From positions 1 to 39,576 of the forward strand of contig DASVCS010000022.1 in NCBI GenBank assembly GCA_036381495.1: DNA of 39,576 bases, given 5' to 3'. The notes beneath the pieces are model-generated. The model had not been told where the DNA came from. It searched no databases and saw only the letters and a list, made by a program, of their open reading frames with translations. The stretch's first letter is position 1. Each line of letters starts with the position of its first letter. Below are positions 1 through 8,375 of this stretch, piece after piece. The DNA is from DASVCS01 sp036381495. GTDB lineage: Bacteria > Gemmatimonadota > Gemmatimonadetes > Longimicrobiales > RSA9. The position numbers were made by a program, and so were the translations under genes.

Positions 1-43
1 CGTACGCGCACGAATTTCATCAGCAGGGGGAACGAAGCGGGCG

Positions 44-598
44 ATGAGTGCCTTCACGGTCATCGCGGGGGTGACGAGGACGCTGGCGGGCTTGCTCAAC
101 GGCGCCACGGGCGTGACGGTGGAGTTCGACAAGTCGCCGGCGGACAACATCTCGGATGCGCAATCGCTGATCCACCTCTACCTGTACCGCATCGAGCACA
201 ACCCGTTCTTCCGGACCGTCGATTGGGTGCGACCGACGGAGACGACGCAGCAGGCGTCGCCGATCGGGCTCAACCTGTTCTATCTCATCACGCCGTACGG
301 CAACGGCCAGGAGCAGATCCAGATGACGCTGGGCGAGGTCGTGAAGGTACTTCACGACAATGGAGTGGTCTCGCCGTCGGCGTTCGATCCGGTGCTCGCG
401 GACACCACGGAGGAGCTGCGGGTGGTGCCGCACTCGCTGTCGCTGGACGAGATGACGGGGTTCTGGCGGTCGTTCGAGAACCGGTCCTACCGGCTGTCGG
501 TGACGTACGAGGTCTCGGTCGCACTGATCGACAGCGACGTCACGCGCACGGTCGCGCCGGTGGCCGAGCGGCACGTCGTCATCGAGCAGTTGCGGTGA
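44..598 (+). CDS. DUF4255 (Pvc16/Afp16-like) eCIS cap/tail terminator protein
   Basis: The product has 184 residues, close to the length of the DUF4255/Pvc16 N-terminal family, whose members cap the sheath-tube end of extracellular contractile injection systems. It shows the family pattern: an N-terminal helix followed by a beta-rich core with LIHLYLYRIEHNPFFR near residues 42-57 and NLFYLITPYG near residues 77-86, then a C-terminal strand set ending in HVVIEQL. The ATG at 44 is preceded by a purine-rich AGGGGGAA at 24-31. The gene is the first of a same-strand run and lies 5 nt before the ATPase ATG. Role is inferred from family and context; the family assignment itself is firm. Genes upstream of the window are unknown. 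Confidence 0.88.
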   Translation: MSAFTVIAGVTRTLAGLLNGATGVTVEFDKSPADNISDAQSLIHLYLYRIEHNPFFRTVDWVRPTETTQQASPIGLNLFYLITPYGNGQEQIQMTLGEVVKVLHDNGVVSPSAFDPVLADTTEELRVVPHSLSLDEMTGFWRSFENRSYRLSVTYEVSVALIDSDVTRTVAPVAERHVVIEQLR

Positions 599-603
599 CG
601 GGG

Positions 604-2853
604 ATGCACAGCATGCCGGCGACCGGTGTGGCGCCGTCGGATGGCGGGCCGAGGCCGTATGCGAGCGGTCTGGATCTGGTGCTGGACATGCTCTCCGTGC
701 TGGACGAGCGGCTCACGGAGATGGTGGATCGGATGCGGCGGGGTCTCCCGCGGACGGAGGATCCGGAGCTGCGCGGGATCGTGATCACGGACACGGAGGT
801 GGCGCGTCTCCTCGAGCGGTCCTCCTCGGCCGCGCCGCGGGCCGACGGTGCGCTCCGTGGCATTGGCGGCGTGTTGTGGGGCCGGGTGGCGGAGCGGCTG
901 GCCGCGACGCGCAGTGCCGGCGGCGTCCTGCCGCTGGATGTGGTGCGGGAGCGGTTCGGTCTGTCCGTCTTCGAGTTGGAGTGTCTGGTGACCTGTCTCG
1001 CGCCGGAAGTCGACAGCCGGTACGAGAAGGTGTTCGGCTACCTGAACGATGATGTGACGCGGCGGCATCCGACGGTCTCGCTGCTGCTGGGCCTCCTCGC
1101 CCCCGCGGGTGCGGCGCCGATCCGGTACCGGCGCCGGCTCGTCCCGGATGCGCCGCTGCTGCGCGCCGGGCTCCTGACGTGGGTGGAGGGTGGGGCGGCG
1201 ACGAACACGTCGTACCTGGGCCGGTGTCTCCGCGTGGATGAGGGCGTGGTCCGGTTCCTCCTGGACGAGGATGGCGTGGCGCCGGAACTGGTGCCGGCGT
1301 GGTACACGCCGTCGCTGGATGCGGGCGGTGCGGCCGGCGGGGAAACGATTGCGGCCGCGCTTGACGCCTGTGTAGCGGCCGGCCTCGAGTCGGGCGAGCG
1401 CGTGGTGTGTACGCTCGCCGGTCGGCCGGGCGCCGGCCGGTTCCGGGCGGTGGCGGTCGCGTGCGCCACGCATGGGCTGGGGCTCCTGCCGATCGACGGC
1501 CGTCTCCTCCTGCGGCACGAGGATCCCGAGCGCCTGCTGGTGCGGGCGTTTCGCGATTCCGCTCTACACGCGGCGCCGCTGCTGCTGGCCCATGCGGATG
1601 CCGTGGCGGCGGACGGCGAACGCGGCGCCGGGATCCGGCAGGCGCTGGAACGGCTCGTGGACGAGCGGGGCTGGCTGCTCTTCCTGCTGGTGGAAGAGGC
1701 GGCGGCCGTACGCTCCTGGTTCGCGCGACACCGCTGCCTCGAGTTGGCGATCCCGGAGCCGACGATCGAAGAGCGCGTGCACCACTGGCGCGATCTTCTG
1801 GCCGGAGCGGTCGAGCCGGCCGTGACGGACGCGGATCGGCTCGCGGAAGCGCTCGCCGCGAAGTTCCGGCTGACGCCGGGCCAGATCGGACAGGCGTTCC
1901 ACCGGGCGGCGAGCGCAGTCGGCTCGGCCGAGGAGCCGGATTGGTGGACCGCGCTGCACCGGGGCGCCCGGGAGGTCTCCGCGCCGCGTCTCGGCGAACT
2001 GGCGCAGCGGCTCGAGCCGCTCTATCGCTGGGACGACCTGGTGCTCCCCGCCCCCCGCATGGAGTTGCTCCGCGACGTCGCGCGCCACGTCACCTACCGC
2101 CGGCGGGTCATGGAAGAGTGGGGGTTCGAGGCGATGATGAGCCGGGGCCGCGGACTCAACGTCCTCTTCGCCGGTCCGCCCGGGACCGGCAAGACCATGG
2201 CGGCCGAAGTCATCGCCAATGCGTTGCGGATGAATCTCTACCGCATCGACCTGGCGGCGGTGGTCAGCAAGTACATCGGCGAGACGGAGAAGAACCTCGC
2301 GCGGATCTTCAAGGAAGCGCAGTACTCGGACGCGATCCTCTTCTTCGATGAAGCGGACGCGCTGTTCGGCAAGCGCTCGGAGGTGAAGGACGCGCACGAT
2401 CGGTACGCGAACATCGAGATCAACTACCTGCTCCAGCAGATGGAGAGCTACCGCGGGCTGGCGATCCTTGCCACGAACCTGCGGCAGAACCTGGACGACG
2501 CGTTGCTGCGCCGCATCCACATCGCGATCGAGTTTCCGCTCCCCGGCCCCGAGGAACGCCTGCGCATCTGGGAGAAGTCGCTCCCGTCCGAAGCGCCGCG
2601 TGCGGCCGACATCGATCTGCCGTTCCTGGCGCGTGCGTTCGACGTGACCGGCGGCAACATCCGCAACATCGCGCTGGCGGCGGCGTTCCTCGCCGCCGAC
2701 GAAGGCGTGGCCATCGGGATGGCGCACCTGGTCTCGGCCACGCAGCGGGAGCTGGAGAAGCTCGGCAAGCGCGCGGTCCGGGAGCAGTTCGGCGAATACT
2801 TCGACTTGCTGTCGCGCGCGCCGTCCCCGGCGGCTCGCGCGGCGAGCGCGTGA
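604..2853 (+). CDS. AAA+ ATPase of the eCIS (Afp15/Pvc15-like)
   Basis: The product is 749 residues long. The N-terminal ~450 residues lack an obvious catalytic motif. The C-terminal part is a classical AAA domain with Walker A GPPGTGKT at residues 524-531, Walker B LFFDEADALFG with D582 and E583, a sensor-1-like ATNL segment and the LRRI arginine-finger region. ATPases of this type are encoded in nearly every eCIS locus and are thought to help assemble or remodel the particle. ATG 604 was chosen because it lies just after the DUF4255 stop. GTG 595, overlapping that stop, and ATG 613 are alternatives. The open frame extends much further upstream, but that part overlaps DUF4255 and is not expected to be coding. 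Confidence 0.9.
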   Translation: MHSMPATGVAPSDGGPRPYASGLDLVLDMLSVLDERLTEMVDRMRRGLPRTEDPELRGIVITDTEVARLLERSSSAAPRADGALRGIGGVLWGRVAERLAATRSAGGVLPLDVVRERFGLSVFELECLVTCLAPEVDSRYEKVFGYLNDDVTRRHPTVSLLLGLLAPAGAAPIRYRRRLVPDAPLLRAGLLTWVEGGAATNTSYLGRCLRVDEGVVRFLLDEDGVAPELVPAWYTPSLDAGGAAGGETIAAALDACVAAGLESGERVVCTLAGRPGAGRFRAVAVACATHGLGLLPIDGRLLLRHEDPERLLVRAFRDSALHAAPLLLAHADAVAADGERGAGIRQALERLVDERGWLLFLLVEEAAAVRSWFARHRCLELAIPEPTIEERVHHWRDLLAGAVEPAVTDADRLAEALAAKFRLTPGQIGQAFHRAASAVGSAEEPDWWTALHRGAREVSAPRLGELAQRLEPLYRWDDLVLPAPRMELLRDVARHVTYRRRVMEEWGFEAMMSRGRGLNVLFAGPPGTGKTMAAEVIANALRMNLYRIDLAAVVSKYIGETEKNLARIFKEAQYSDAILFFDEADALFGKRSEVKDAHDRYANIEINYLLQQMESYRGLAILATNLRQNLDDALLRRIHIAIEFPLPGPEERLRIWEKSLPSEAPRAADIDLPFLARAFDVTGGNIRNIALAAAFLAADEGVAIGMAHLVSATQRELEKLGKRAVREQFGEYFDLLSRAPSPAARAASA

Positions 2854-2868
2854 CCTGGAGGGTTGTCC

Positions 2869-3501
2869 ATGGCCTGTCGGCTCAGGAACGCGAGCGGCCA
2901 CGAGGTCCGCGTCGATCTCCGGAACGGCGACGTCCTGCGTCTGCGGCCGGGTGAGGTGTCCCGCGCGATCCGGGAAGAGTTGCTCTACGGCAACCCGTAC
3001 CTCGAGGAGTGGCAAGCGCGGGGGCAGGTCGTTCGGCTGCACGCGCGGCTGGACGATGTGCTGGCAGAGGAGGCGCGCGCCGCTCGTCGGCCCGCGGTCG
3101 AGGGCGGCGACGTCCGGATCGATGCGGTGCACGGCATCAGCGCCGCGGCGGCGAAGAAGCTCCGTGCGGCCGGCATCGACACCGTGGGCGAGCTGCTCCG
3201 GCGCGGCGGCACGCGGACGGGCCGCGCCGGGATCGCGCGCGCAACCGGGATCGACGAGGAGCGCATCCAGCGGTGGGTGACGCTCGCGGATCTCGAGCGG
3301 ATCTCGGGCGTCGGACCCGAGTTCGCGGATCTGCTCGCCGCCGCCGGCATTGCATCGGTCCGCGAACTGAGTGCGCGGGAGCCCGATGAGCTGGCGGAAC
3401 GGCTGAAGGAGATCAATCGCGAGGAACAGCGGGTCAAGCGGTCGGCTCCGGCCGCCGCGGTCCGCCGGTGGATCGAGCAGGCGAAGCGGATGGGATCGTA
3501 A
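2869..3501 (+). CDS. Helix-hairpin-helix (DUF4332-like) eCIS accessory protein
   Basis: The 210-residue product has two parts. Residues 1-70 form a small beta-containing module (RLRNASGHEVRVDLRNGD) of the sort that follows the ATPase in related loci. Residues 80-200 hold two helix-hairpin-helix-like segments, IDAVHGISAAAAKKLRAAGI and LERISGVGPEFADLLAAAGI, resembling DUF4332. HhH motifs often bind DNA, but in this setting they may mediate protein contacts; function is not established. ATG 2869 has a good ribosome-binding site, GGAGGG at 2857-2862, six bases upstream. A TTG at 2863 is a less likely start. It sits between the ATPase and the sheath in one transcription unit. Confidence 0.72.
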   Translation: MACRLRNASGHEVRVDLRNGDVLRLRPGEVSRAIREELLYGNPYLEEWQARGQVVRLHARLDDVLAEEARAARRPAVEGGDVRIDAVHGISAAAAKKLRAAGIDTVGELLRRGGTRTGRAGIARATGIDEERIQRWVTLADLERISGVGPEFADLLAAAGIASVRELSAREPDELAERLKEINREEQRVKRSAPAAAVRRWIEQAKRMGS

Positions 3502-3527
3502 CCGGTAGCCAACCAGAGAGGGAGACC

Positions 3528-6197
3528 ATGGCAGAGTACCTCCATCCAGGCGTCTACGTCGAAGAGGTGTCGAGCGGCGTCCGGCCGATCGAGGGCGTGA
3601 GCACCTCGACCGCGGCCTTCATCGGCGTGACCGCGAAGGGGATCCCGAACAAGGCCACGTTCATCACGAGCTGGAGCGAGTTCGTGCGGAAGTTCGGCTA
3701 CCTGATCCCGGGCAGCTACCTGCCGTACGCGGTGTCGCAGTTCTTCGCGAACGGCGGCAAACGCTGTTACGTGGTTCGGGTGTTGAACGAAGCATCGGCG
3801 GCGGGGGCATCGGTCCCGCTCCCCGACCGCGAGCGGGACGGCGTGGCCCGCACCGCGCTCACGGTCCGCGCGAAGGGCGCCGGCGCGTGGGGCAACGCCC
3901 TGACCGTGAAGGTCGAGGACGGCACGACGAACCCCACGCGCGAGTTCAAGCTCACGGTCTACCACGAGGGGAAGCCGGTCGAGGTCTTCGACGACCTGAG
4001 CATGGATCCCGCGGCGGTCAACCATGTCGAGAGCGAGGTCAACGACGCCTCCGAGTTCATCGAGGTCGAGGATGCGCGGGCGTACGCCGCCGCGACCGCG
4101 GCCGAGATGGTCAGCGCCAATGTGCTGGCGAACCCGGTCCCGCTGAACGGGAAGAACCTGATCCTCGAGACGCCGGACGGTGTCGAGCACACGGTCGACT
4201 TCACATCCGATCCGACGCCTGCCGACCTGGTGACGCGGCTGAACGCCGCCTGGGGTCCGTCCAACGTGTCGGTCAGCCTGGACGAGGGCGGTCATCTGGT
4301 CATCACGCACAATGAAACCGGGTACGACCGCTACTTCCGCGTGCAGGGCACCGGCACGGGCGATGACGGGTCGGGCGCGCCGGTCCAGTTCGCGCTCGAC
4401 GGGCTGCCGGCGGCGTACGCGCAGGGGAGCGGTCCCGCGGCGCCGGCCGTGCTGAAGAGCGATCCCGCCGCGGGCGACCCCGCGGTCTACACGATCCCGG
4501 ATGGCGCCGCGGTGACGTTCACCGTCACGACGACGGTCGGTGCCGCGCCCGCGATCTCGTGCGCATTCGACAAGGCGGACAACGGCGGGAGCGAAGACTG
4601 GACGCCGGCGGCGGTCGCGAACCGGTTGCAGACGATCTTCCGCGACGACCACAACGGTATCCTGGAAGCGGTGATCGAGGGGAAGCGGGTGGTGGTGCGG
4701 AGCGCGAACCGTGGGCGGCACGACAGCCAGGTCGCGGTCGGCGGCGCGGCGAACGCCGCGCTCGGCTTCGCAACGCCCGACCGTAGCGGCGCGACGGCGC
4801 AGGGGCAGGGTCTCTCGGAGGCCGCGTTCGTCCAGAGCGCGCGCGAGCCGTTCACGCTCGAGAAGGACGCCAACTTCTACGTCGTCGTCAACAACGACGT
4901 GGATGCGAGGGAGTACACGGGCGGCGAGCGGCTCTTCGTGAAGCTGACGGACGCGCACATCGCGAACTTCCAGCAGGCGACCGCCGAGGAGGTGGCCGAC
5001 GCGATCAACGCGGCGCAGAGCGAGGATGGCACGATCAACGCCTCGACGCACATCACGGCGGAGGCGCGGGACGGCCGCGTCTTCATCCGCCAGAATCAGC
5101 GGGGCGACCTCTACACGATCCGGGTGGCGGACGGCCTGAATTCGCCCAACATCCGGCTCAAGTTCCAGGCCCAGCGCCAGCCCGGGTTCGTGGAAGGCGA
5201 TCCGGGCTCGCCCTACTACCGCCCCGCGCTGAACCTGGTCGCCGGCAAGAACGAGCCGCGCCCTCTCGGCGGCGGCAGCGATGGCAGCCCGGTCTCGGAC
5301 TTCGACTACATCGGCACGGCCGACCGCAAGACCGGCCTGCACGCGCTCGACGACGTGCAGGACGTCAACTTCATCGCGATCCCCGGCAACTCGAGCCCCG
5401 GCGTGATCGGTGAGGCGGTCGGCTACTGCACGATCCGGACGGACTGCTTCTTCATCGCGGACTCGCCGGGGAAGCGGACCCGGGACACGCCGCTCACGGA
5501 GCCGCCGCAGGCGCAGGACTTCCTGCTCAACCAGATCCCGTTCAAGTCCAGCTACGGCGCGCTCTACTATCCGTGGCTCGAAATCGCCGACCCGATCGGC
5601 GTGGGCAAGAACCCGAAGCGCTTCGTGCCGCCTTCCGGCTTCGTCGCGGGGCTGTACGCGCGCATCGACAACACCCGCGGCGTGTGGAAGGCGCCCGCCG
5701 GTACGGAGGCCACCATCATCGGCGCACTCGGCCTCGAATACTCGGTCACCGATGCCGAGCAGGACATCCTGAACCCGTACGGCGTCAACTGCATCCGCCG
5801 CTTCCCCGCGGCCGGGATCGTGATCTGGGGTTCGCGCACACTGGCGAGCCAGTCGGATCCCGAGTGGCGCTACGTGCCGGTGCGGCGCTACGCGATCTAC
5901 CTCGAGCGCAGCATCTACAACGGCACGCAGTGGGCGGTGCACGAGCCGAACGACGAGACGCTCTGGGAGGCGCTCAAGGCGAACATCGAAGACTTCATGA
6001 TGGGCGAGTTCCGGAAGGGCGCGCTCGCCGGCGCCACGCCCGAGCAGGCGTTCGAGGTGAAGTGCGATGCCGACCTGAACCCGCCCTCCGAAGTGAACGC
6101 CGGGCGCGTCAACATGGAAGTGAAGTTCGCGCCGCTGAAGCCCGCGGAGTTCGTCATCATCCGCATCAGCCAGAAGATCCAGCGGCCGGAGGGGTGA
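3528..6197 (+). CDS. Contractile tail sheath protein, large form with inserted repeats
   Basis: The product is 889 residues, far longer than the ~350-500 residues usual for eCIS sheaths. The N-terminus is diagnostic: YLHPGVYVEEVSSGVRPIEG followed by TSTAAFIGVTAKG. The C-terminal ~230 residues carry the conserved sheath core (PPSGFVAGLYARIDNTRGVW, then LNPYGVNCIRRFPAAGIVIW and YVPVRRYAIYLERSI). Between them, about residues 195-540, lie three related beta-alpha-beta modules, each with a TPADLV.RLN/TPAAVANRLQ/TAEEVADAIN helix between strands. They are probably surface-exposed decoration. The sheath contracts to drive the tube into the target. ATG 3528 follows a purine-rich AGAGAGGGAG at 3515-3524, so the longer frame from 3468 is rejected. 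Confidence 0.93.
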   Translation: MAEYLHPGVYVEEVSSGVRPIEGVSTSTAAFIGVTAKGIPNKATFITSWSEFVRKFGYLIPGSYLPYAVSQFFANGGKRCYVVRVLNEASAAGASVPLPDRERDGVARTALTVRAKGAGAWGNALTVKVEDGTTNPTREFKLTVYHEGKPVEVFDDLSMDPAAVNHVESEVNDASEFIEVEDARAYAAATAAEMVSANVLANPVPLNGKNLILETPDGVEHTVDFTSDPTPADLVTRLNAAWGPSNVSVSLDEGGHLVITHNETGYDRYFRVQGTGTGDDGSGAPVQFALDGLPAAYAQGSGPAAPAVLKSDPAAGDPAVYTIPDGAAVTFTVTTTVGAAPAISCAFDKADNGGSEDWTPAAVANRLQTIFRDDHNGILEAVIEGKRVVVRSANRGRHDSQVAVGGAANAALGFATPDRSGATAQGQGLSEAAFVQSAREPFTLEKDANFYVVVNNDVDAREYTGGERLFVKLTDAHIANFQQATAEEVADAINAAQSEDGTINASTHITAEARDGRVFIRQNQRGDLYTIRVADGLNSPNIRLKFQAQRQPGFVEGDPGSPYYRPALNLVAGKNEPRPLGGGSDGSPVSDFDYIGTADRKTGLHALDDVQDVNFIAIPGNSSPGVIGEAVGYCTIRTDCFFIADSPGKRTRDTPLTEPPQAQDFLLNQIPFKSSYGALYYPWLEIADPIGVGKNPKRFVPPSGFVAGLYARIDNTRGVWKAPAGTEATIIGALGLEYSVTDAEQDILNPYGVNCIRRFPAAGIVIWGSRTLASQSDPEWRYVPVRRYAIYLERSIYNGTQWAVHEPNDETLWEALKANIEDFMMGEFRKGALAGATPEQAFEVKCDADLNPPSEVNAGRVNMEVKFAPLKPAEFVIIRISQKIQRPEG

Positions 6198-6201
6198 GCG
6201 G

Positions 6202-6693
6202 ATGCCGCCGCGCGCGTCGAAGTACGACCCGTACCGCACCTTCAAGTTCCGGGTTCGGCTCGGCGAGGCCACGGTCGCGGGCGTGACGAAGGTCTCGGCG
6301 CTCGGTCGGACCGTCACGCCCACCGAGCTCAAGGAGGGCGGAGACATGCTGGCGCCGCGCCAGAACCCGGGCGCCGTCAGCTACGACGAGGTCGTCCTCG
6401 AGTGGGGATTGAGCCTCGACCGGACCTTCGAGGAGTGGGCGAACGCGGTGACCCGGCTCCAGGCCGACCCCGCGGATCCCGCGGTCAAGGGGTTCAAGCG
6501 CACGGTCTATATCGACGTCTACGACCTGGACGGCAACCCGGCCGACCGGTCGAGCAAGCCGGTGTTCACGTACAAGCTGCACCGCTGCTGGGTCTCGAAG
6601 TACACCGCGCTCCCCGCGCTGGACGCGGCGTCGAGCGGCATCGGCATCCAATCGGTGACGTTGCGGCACGAGGGGTGGGAGCGCGTCGTGTAG
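6202..6693 (+). CDS. Inner tube protein 1 (T4 gp19-like)
   Basis: The 163-residue product belongs to the phage tail-tube (gp19/Afp1-Afp5) family. It opens with ASKYDPYRTFKFRVRL, continues with GVTKVSALGRTVTPTELKEG, and has the FEEWANAVTRL helix and a C-terminal strand LHRCWVSKYTALPALDAASS that are shared with the next gene. Tube proteins stack as hexameric rings inside the sheath. It begins 4 nt after the sheath stop. The two tube paralogues are clearly diverged, which suggests one forms the main tube and the other a specialised ring near the baseplate or cap; which is which cannot be decided from sequence alone. Confidence 0.92.
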   Translation: MPPRASKYDPYRTFKFRVRLGEATVAGVTKVSALGRTVTPTELKEGGDMLAPRQNPGAVSYDEVVLEWGLSLDRTFEEWANAVTRLQADPADPAVKGFKRTVYIDVYDLDGNPADRSSKPVFTYKLHRCWVSKYTALPALDAASSGIGIQSVTLRHEGWERVV

Positions 6694-6697
6694 CGCT

Positions 6698-6715
6698 TGC
6701 CGGCGCGGTCCGGCA
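6698..6715 (+). other. Small hairpin between the two tube genes
   Basis: TGCCGG at 6698-6703 and CCGGCA at 6710-6715 form a six-pair stem with a six-base loop, starting 4 nt after the stop of the first tube gene. There is no T-tract, so it is not a standard intrinsic terminator. It may act as an mRNA processing or stability element that sets relative amounts of the tube proteins. The 97-nt gap is otherwise unremarkable up to the ribosome-binding site of the next gene. Confidence 0.3.
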
Positions 6716-6776
6716 CAGCGACCGAAGCGCCGGGCGCCGGACCGGAGCGCGAAGCGAGACAGACGGAAAATCACGG

Positions 6777-6786
6777 AAAGGGGGAG
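6777..6786 (+). promoter_or_regulatory. Strong ribosome-binding site for tube protein 2
   Basis: AAAGGGGGAG ends 4 nt before the ATG at 6791. It is among the strongest purine-rich Shine-Dalgarno tracts in the window and is consistent with high translation of a major tube subunit. Confidence 0.6.
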
Positions 6787-6790
6787 CGAC

Positions 6791-7270
6791 ATGGCACCCA
6801 GGGCATCGAAGTTCGATCCGTACCGGAAGTTCAAGTTTCGCATCAAGATCGACGGCAAGGTCGTGGCGGGGATGACGAAGTGCTCGGCGCTGACGATCAG
6901 CGTCGAGAGCCAGGACTTCCGTGCCGGCGACCACGACGGCTTCAAGCAGAAGCTGCCGGGCCAGGTCTCGTTCGAGCCGATCACGCTCGAGCAGGGCGTG
7001 ACGGACGACAAGACGTTCGAGAACTGGGCGACGATCATGAGCAACTACGTGGGGAACAAGGGTGCAGACGCGCAGAAGAAGCCGGACGAGTTCCGCAAGG
7101 ACATCGACATCGAGATCTACAACCTGAACAACACGCGGGTGAAGGCCTACCGCGCCTACAACTGTTGGGTCTCGAAGTACACGCCCGTGCCGGACCTCGA
7201 TGCGAACTCCAGCGACGTGATGATCCAGACGCTGGAGCTACAGGTCGAAGGGATCCAGGTGCTTCAGTAG
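6791..7270 (+). CDS. Inner tube protein 2 (T4 gp19-like)
   Basis: The product is 159 residues and paralogous to the preceding tube protein: ASKFDPYRKFKFRIKI at the N-terminus, GMTKCSALTISVESQDFRAG, a FENWATIMSN helix and a C-terminal YNCWVSKYTPVPDLDANSSD strand region. It keeps the canonical tube length and has a strong Shine-Dalgarno just upstream. It also lies in a gap of its own, unlike most genes here, which overlap. I infer that this is the major tube subunit, though the reverse assignment is possible. Confidence 0.92.
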   Translation: MAPRASKFDPYRKFKFRIKIDGKVVAGMTKCSALTISVESQDFRAGDHDGFKQKLPGQVSFEPITLEQGVTDDKTFENWATIMSNYVGNKGADAQKKPDEFRKDIDIEIYNLNNTRVKAYRAYNCWVSKYTPVPDLDANSSDVMIQTLELQVEGIQVLQ

Positions 7271-7278
7271 AGGCGAAC

Positions 7279-8232
7279 GTGTTCCGGGGCGAAGAAGCCG
7301 CATCGTTGGACGCGGCGGTGGTCGCGGCGCCGGCTCCGTCCGGCGGCGGCGCAGCGGACGCGGCGCGCCGGGCCGGCGGCCGGAGCGCGGCCGATGTTGG
7401 GGCCGGATCCGGCGAATCCGGCGCGGCGGGCGGGTCCGGCGGGTCGGGCGAGTCCGCTGGATCCGCCGTGCCGCCGGCGGAGGACTGGGCCGCGGGCCGG
7501 CTCGTGCTGCCGGGCGGCATCCTCGATGCGGACGGCGGCTGCCACAAGGTCGTCCGGGTCCGCGAGTTGACGGGCCGTGACGAAGAGGTGCTGAGCGACC
7601 GTCGCTACCGGAACGGTGCGCGGCAGGTCACGGACCTCCTGGCCCGCGTCATCGTCGAGGTGGAGGGGCTGGACCGCGAGCCGGACCGTGAGTTCGCCGC
7701 CGGGATGCTGGTCGGCGACCGGGACTACCTGCTGCTGCGGTTGCGCCAGCTCACGCTGGGCGATGCGGTGCACCAGGTCGTACGCTGCCCGAGCACGGCG
7801 TGTGGCGAGCGGATCGACATCGAGTTCCTGATCAGTGAGATCCCCGTTCGGCGCGTGGATGCCGTCCGGCCCCGCTACGCGCTGGCGCTCTCGCGTCCCG
7901 CATTGGAAGGGGACGCGAGCTCCGACCGCTGTGTGTTGCGCCTTCCGACCGGCGCGGACCAGGAGGCGATCGCGGAGCTGGCCGGGACGAACCCGGCCAT
8001 CGCGAATACGAAGTTGTTCAGCCGCGTCGTGCTCGAGCTCGGGCGGACGCGGCGGATCGACGAAGCGCTGGCGCAGGAACTCCCGCTGGTCGTCCGGCAG
8101 GAGATCGGCCGGTTCCTGCGGGATACGATGCCGGGGCCCGATCTCGCGATCGGGGTGCAATGCCCTCATTGCGGCGGCGACGTCGCGTACGCGTTCGACC
8201 TCCAGCTTTTTTTTTTGACGAGTGGGCCATGA
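7279..8232 (+). CDS. Tail assembly chaperone-like zinc-ribbon protein (upstream frame of a probable -1 frameshift pair)
   Basis: The product is 317 residues. About 70 N-terminal residues are a Gly/Ser/Ala-rich low-complexity leader. The folded part has a conserved segment RVRELTGRDEEVL and four cysteines at C170, C175, C295 and C298 that would suit a zinc ribbon. Proteins of this kind lie just after the tube genes in eCIS and related phage loci and are compared to T4 gp26/gp51 baseplate assembly factors; by position it also matches phage tail assembly chaperones. GTG 7279 has TAGAGG at 7268-7273 five bases upstream. The frame ends in CTT TTT TTT TTG and stops inside an ATGA overlap with the next gene. 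A -1 slip in the T-run would give a 365-residue fusion. Confidence 0.75.
   Translation: MFRGEEAASLDAAVVAAPAPSGGGAADAARRAGGRSAADVGAGSGESGAAGGSGGSGESAGSAVPPAEDWAAGRLVLPGGILDADGGCHKVVRVRELTGRDEEVLSDRRYRNGARQVTDLLARVIVEVEGLDREPDREFAAGMLVGDRDYLLLRLRQLTLGDAVHQVVRCPSTACGERIDIEFLISEIPVRRVDAVRPRYALALSRPALEGDASSDRCVLRLPTGADQEAIAELAGTNPAIANTKLFSRVVLELGRTRRIDEALAQELPLVVRQEIGRFLRDTMPGPDLAIGVQCPHCGGDVAYAFDLQLFFLTSGP
8207..8217 (+). promoter_or_regulatory. Ten-T slippery run, candidate programmed -1 frameshift or transcriptional slippage site
   Basis: Ten consecutive T residues at 8207-8216 followed by G give the heptamer T TTT TTG in the reading phase of the 7279 gene. This is the phase and sequence that, from memory of the literature, is used in the P2 phage E/E+E' tail gene pair. 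A -1 shift replaces FFLTSGP-stop with FFFDEWAM and continues through the next small gene in frame. Long T-runs are exceptional in DNA this GC-rich. Confidence 0.6.
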
Positions 8233-8375
8233 GCATCGACGCGCTGTACCGCGAGGTCCACCACCTGGCGTTCCACTATCACTGGTCGGAGGCCGAGATC
8301 CTGGCGATGACGCGTTCGAAGCGGCAGCGCTACCTGTCGCTGCTGGCGCAGCACCTCGAGGCGGCCGGCGGATGA
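8229..8375 (+). CDS. DUF6760-like microprotein; probable frameshift extension
   Basis: The product is 48 residues when started at ATG 8229: SIDALYREVHHLAFHYHWSE, then EAEILAMTRSKRQRYLSLL. It matches the small DUF6760 family seen downstream of tail-tube genes. The H.HW..EI..M...ER/KR pattern also resembles the P2 GpE' extension, which I regard as an analogue or distant relative. The start overlaps the upstream stop (ATGA) and the stop overlaps the next start (ATGA). It can be made alone by re-initiation or fused to the upstream protein by a -1 shift at 8207-8217. I think both products may occur. Confidence 0.75.
   Translation: MSIDALYREVHHLAFHYHWSEAEILAMTRSKRQRYLSLLAQHLEAAGG

Noticed and set aside
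2985..6347. Minus-strand open frame of about 1120 codons opposite the sheath gene
   Set aside because: The product is rich in Arg, Val, Asp and His repeats mirroring the sheath codons and has no recognisable domain.
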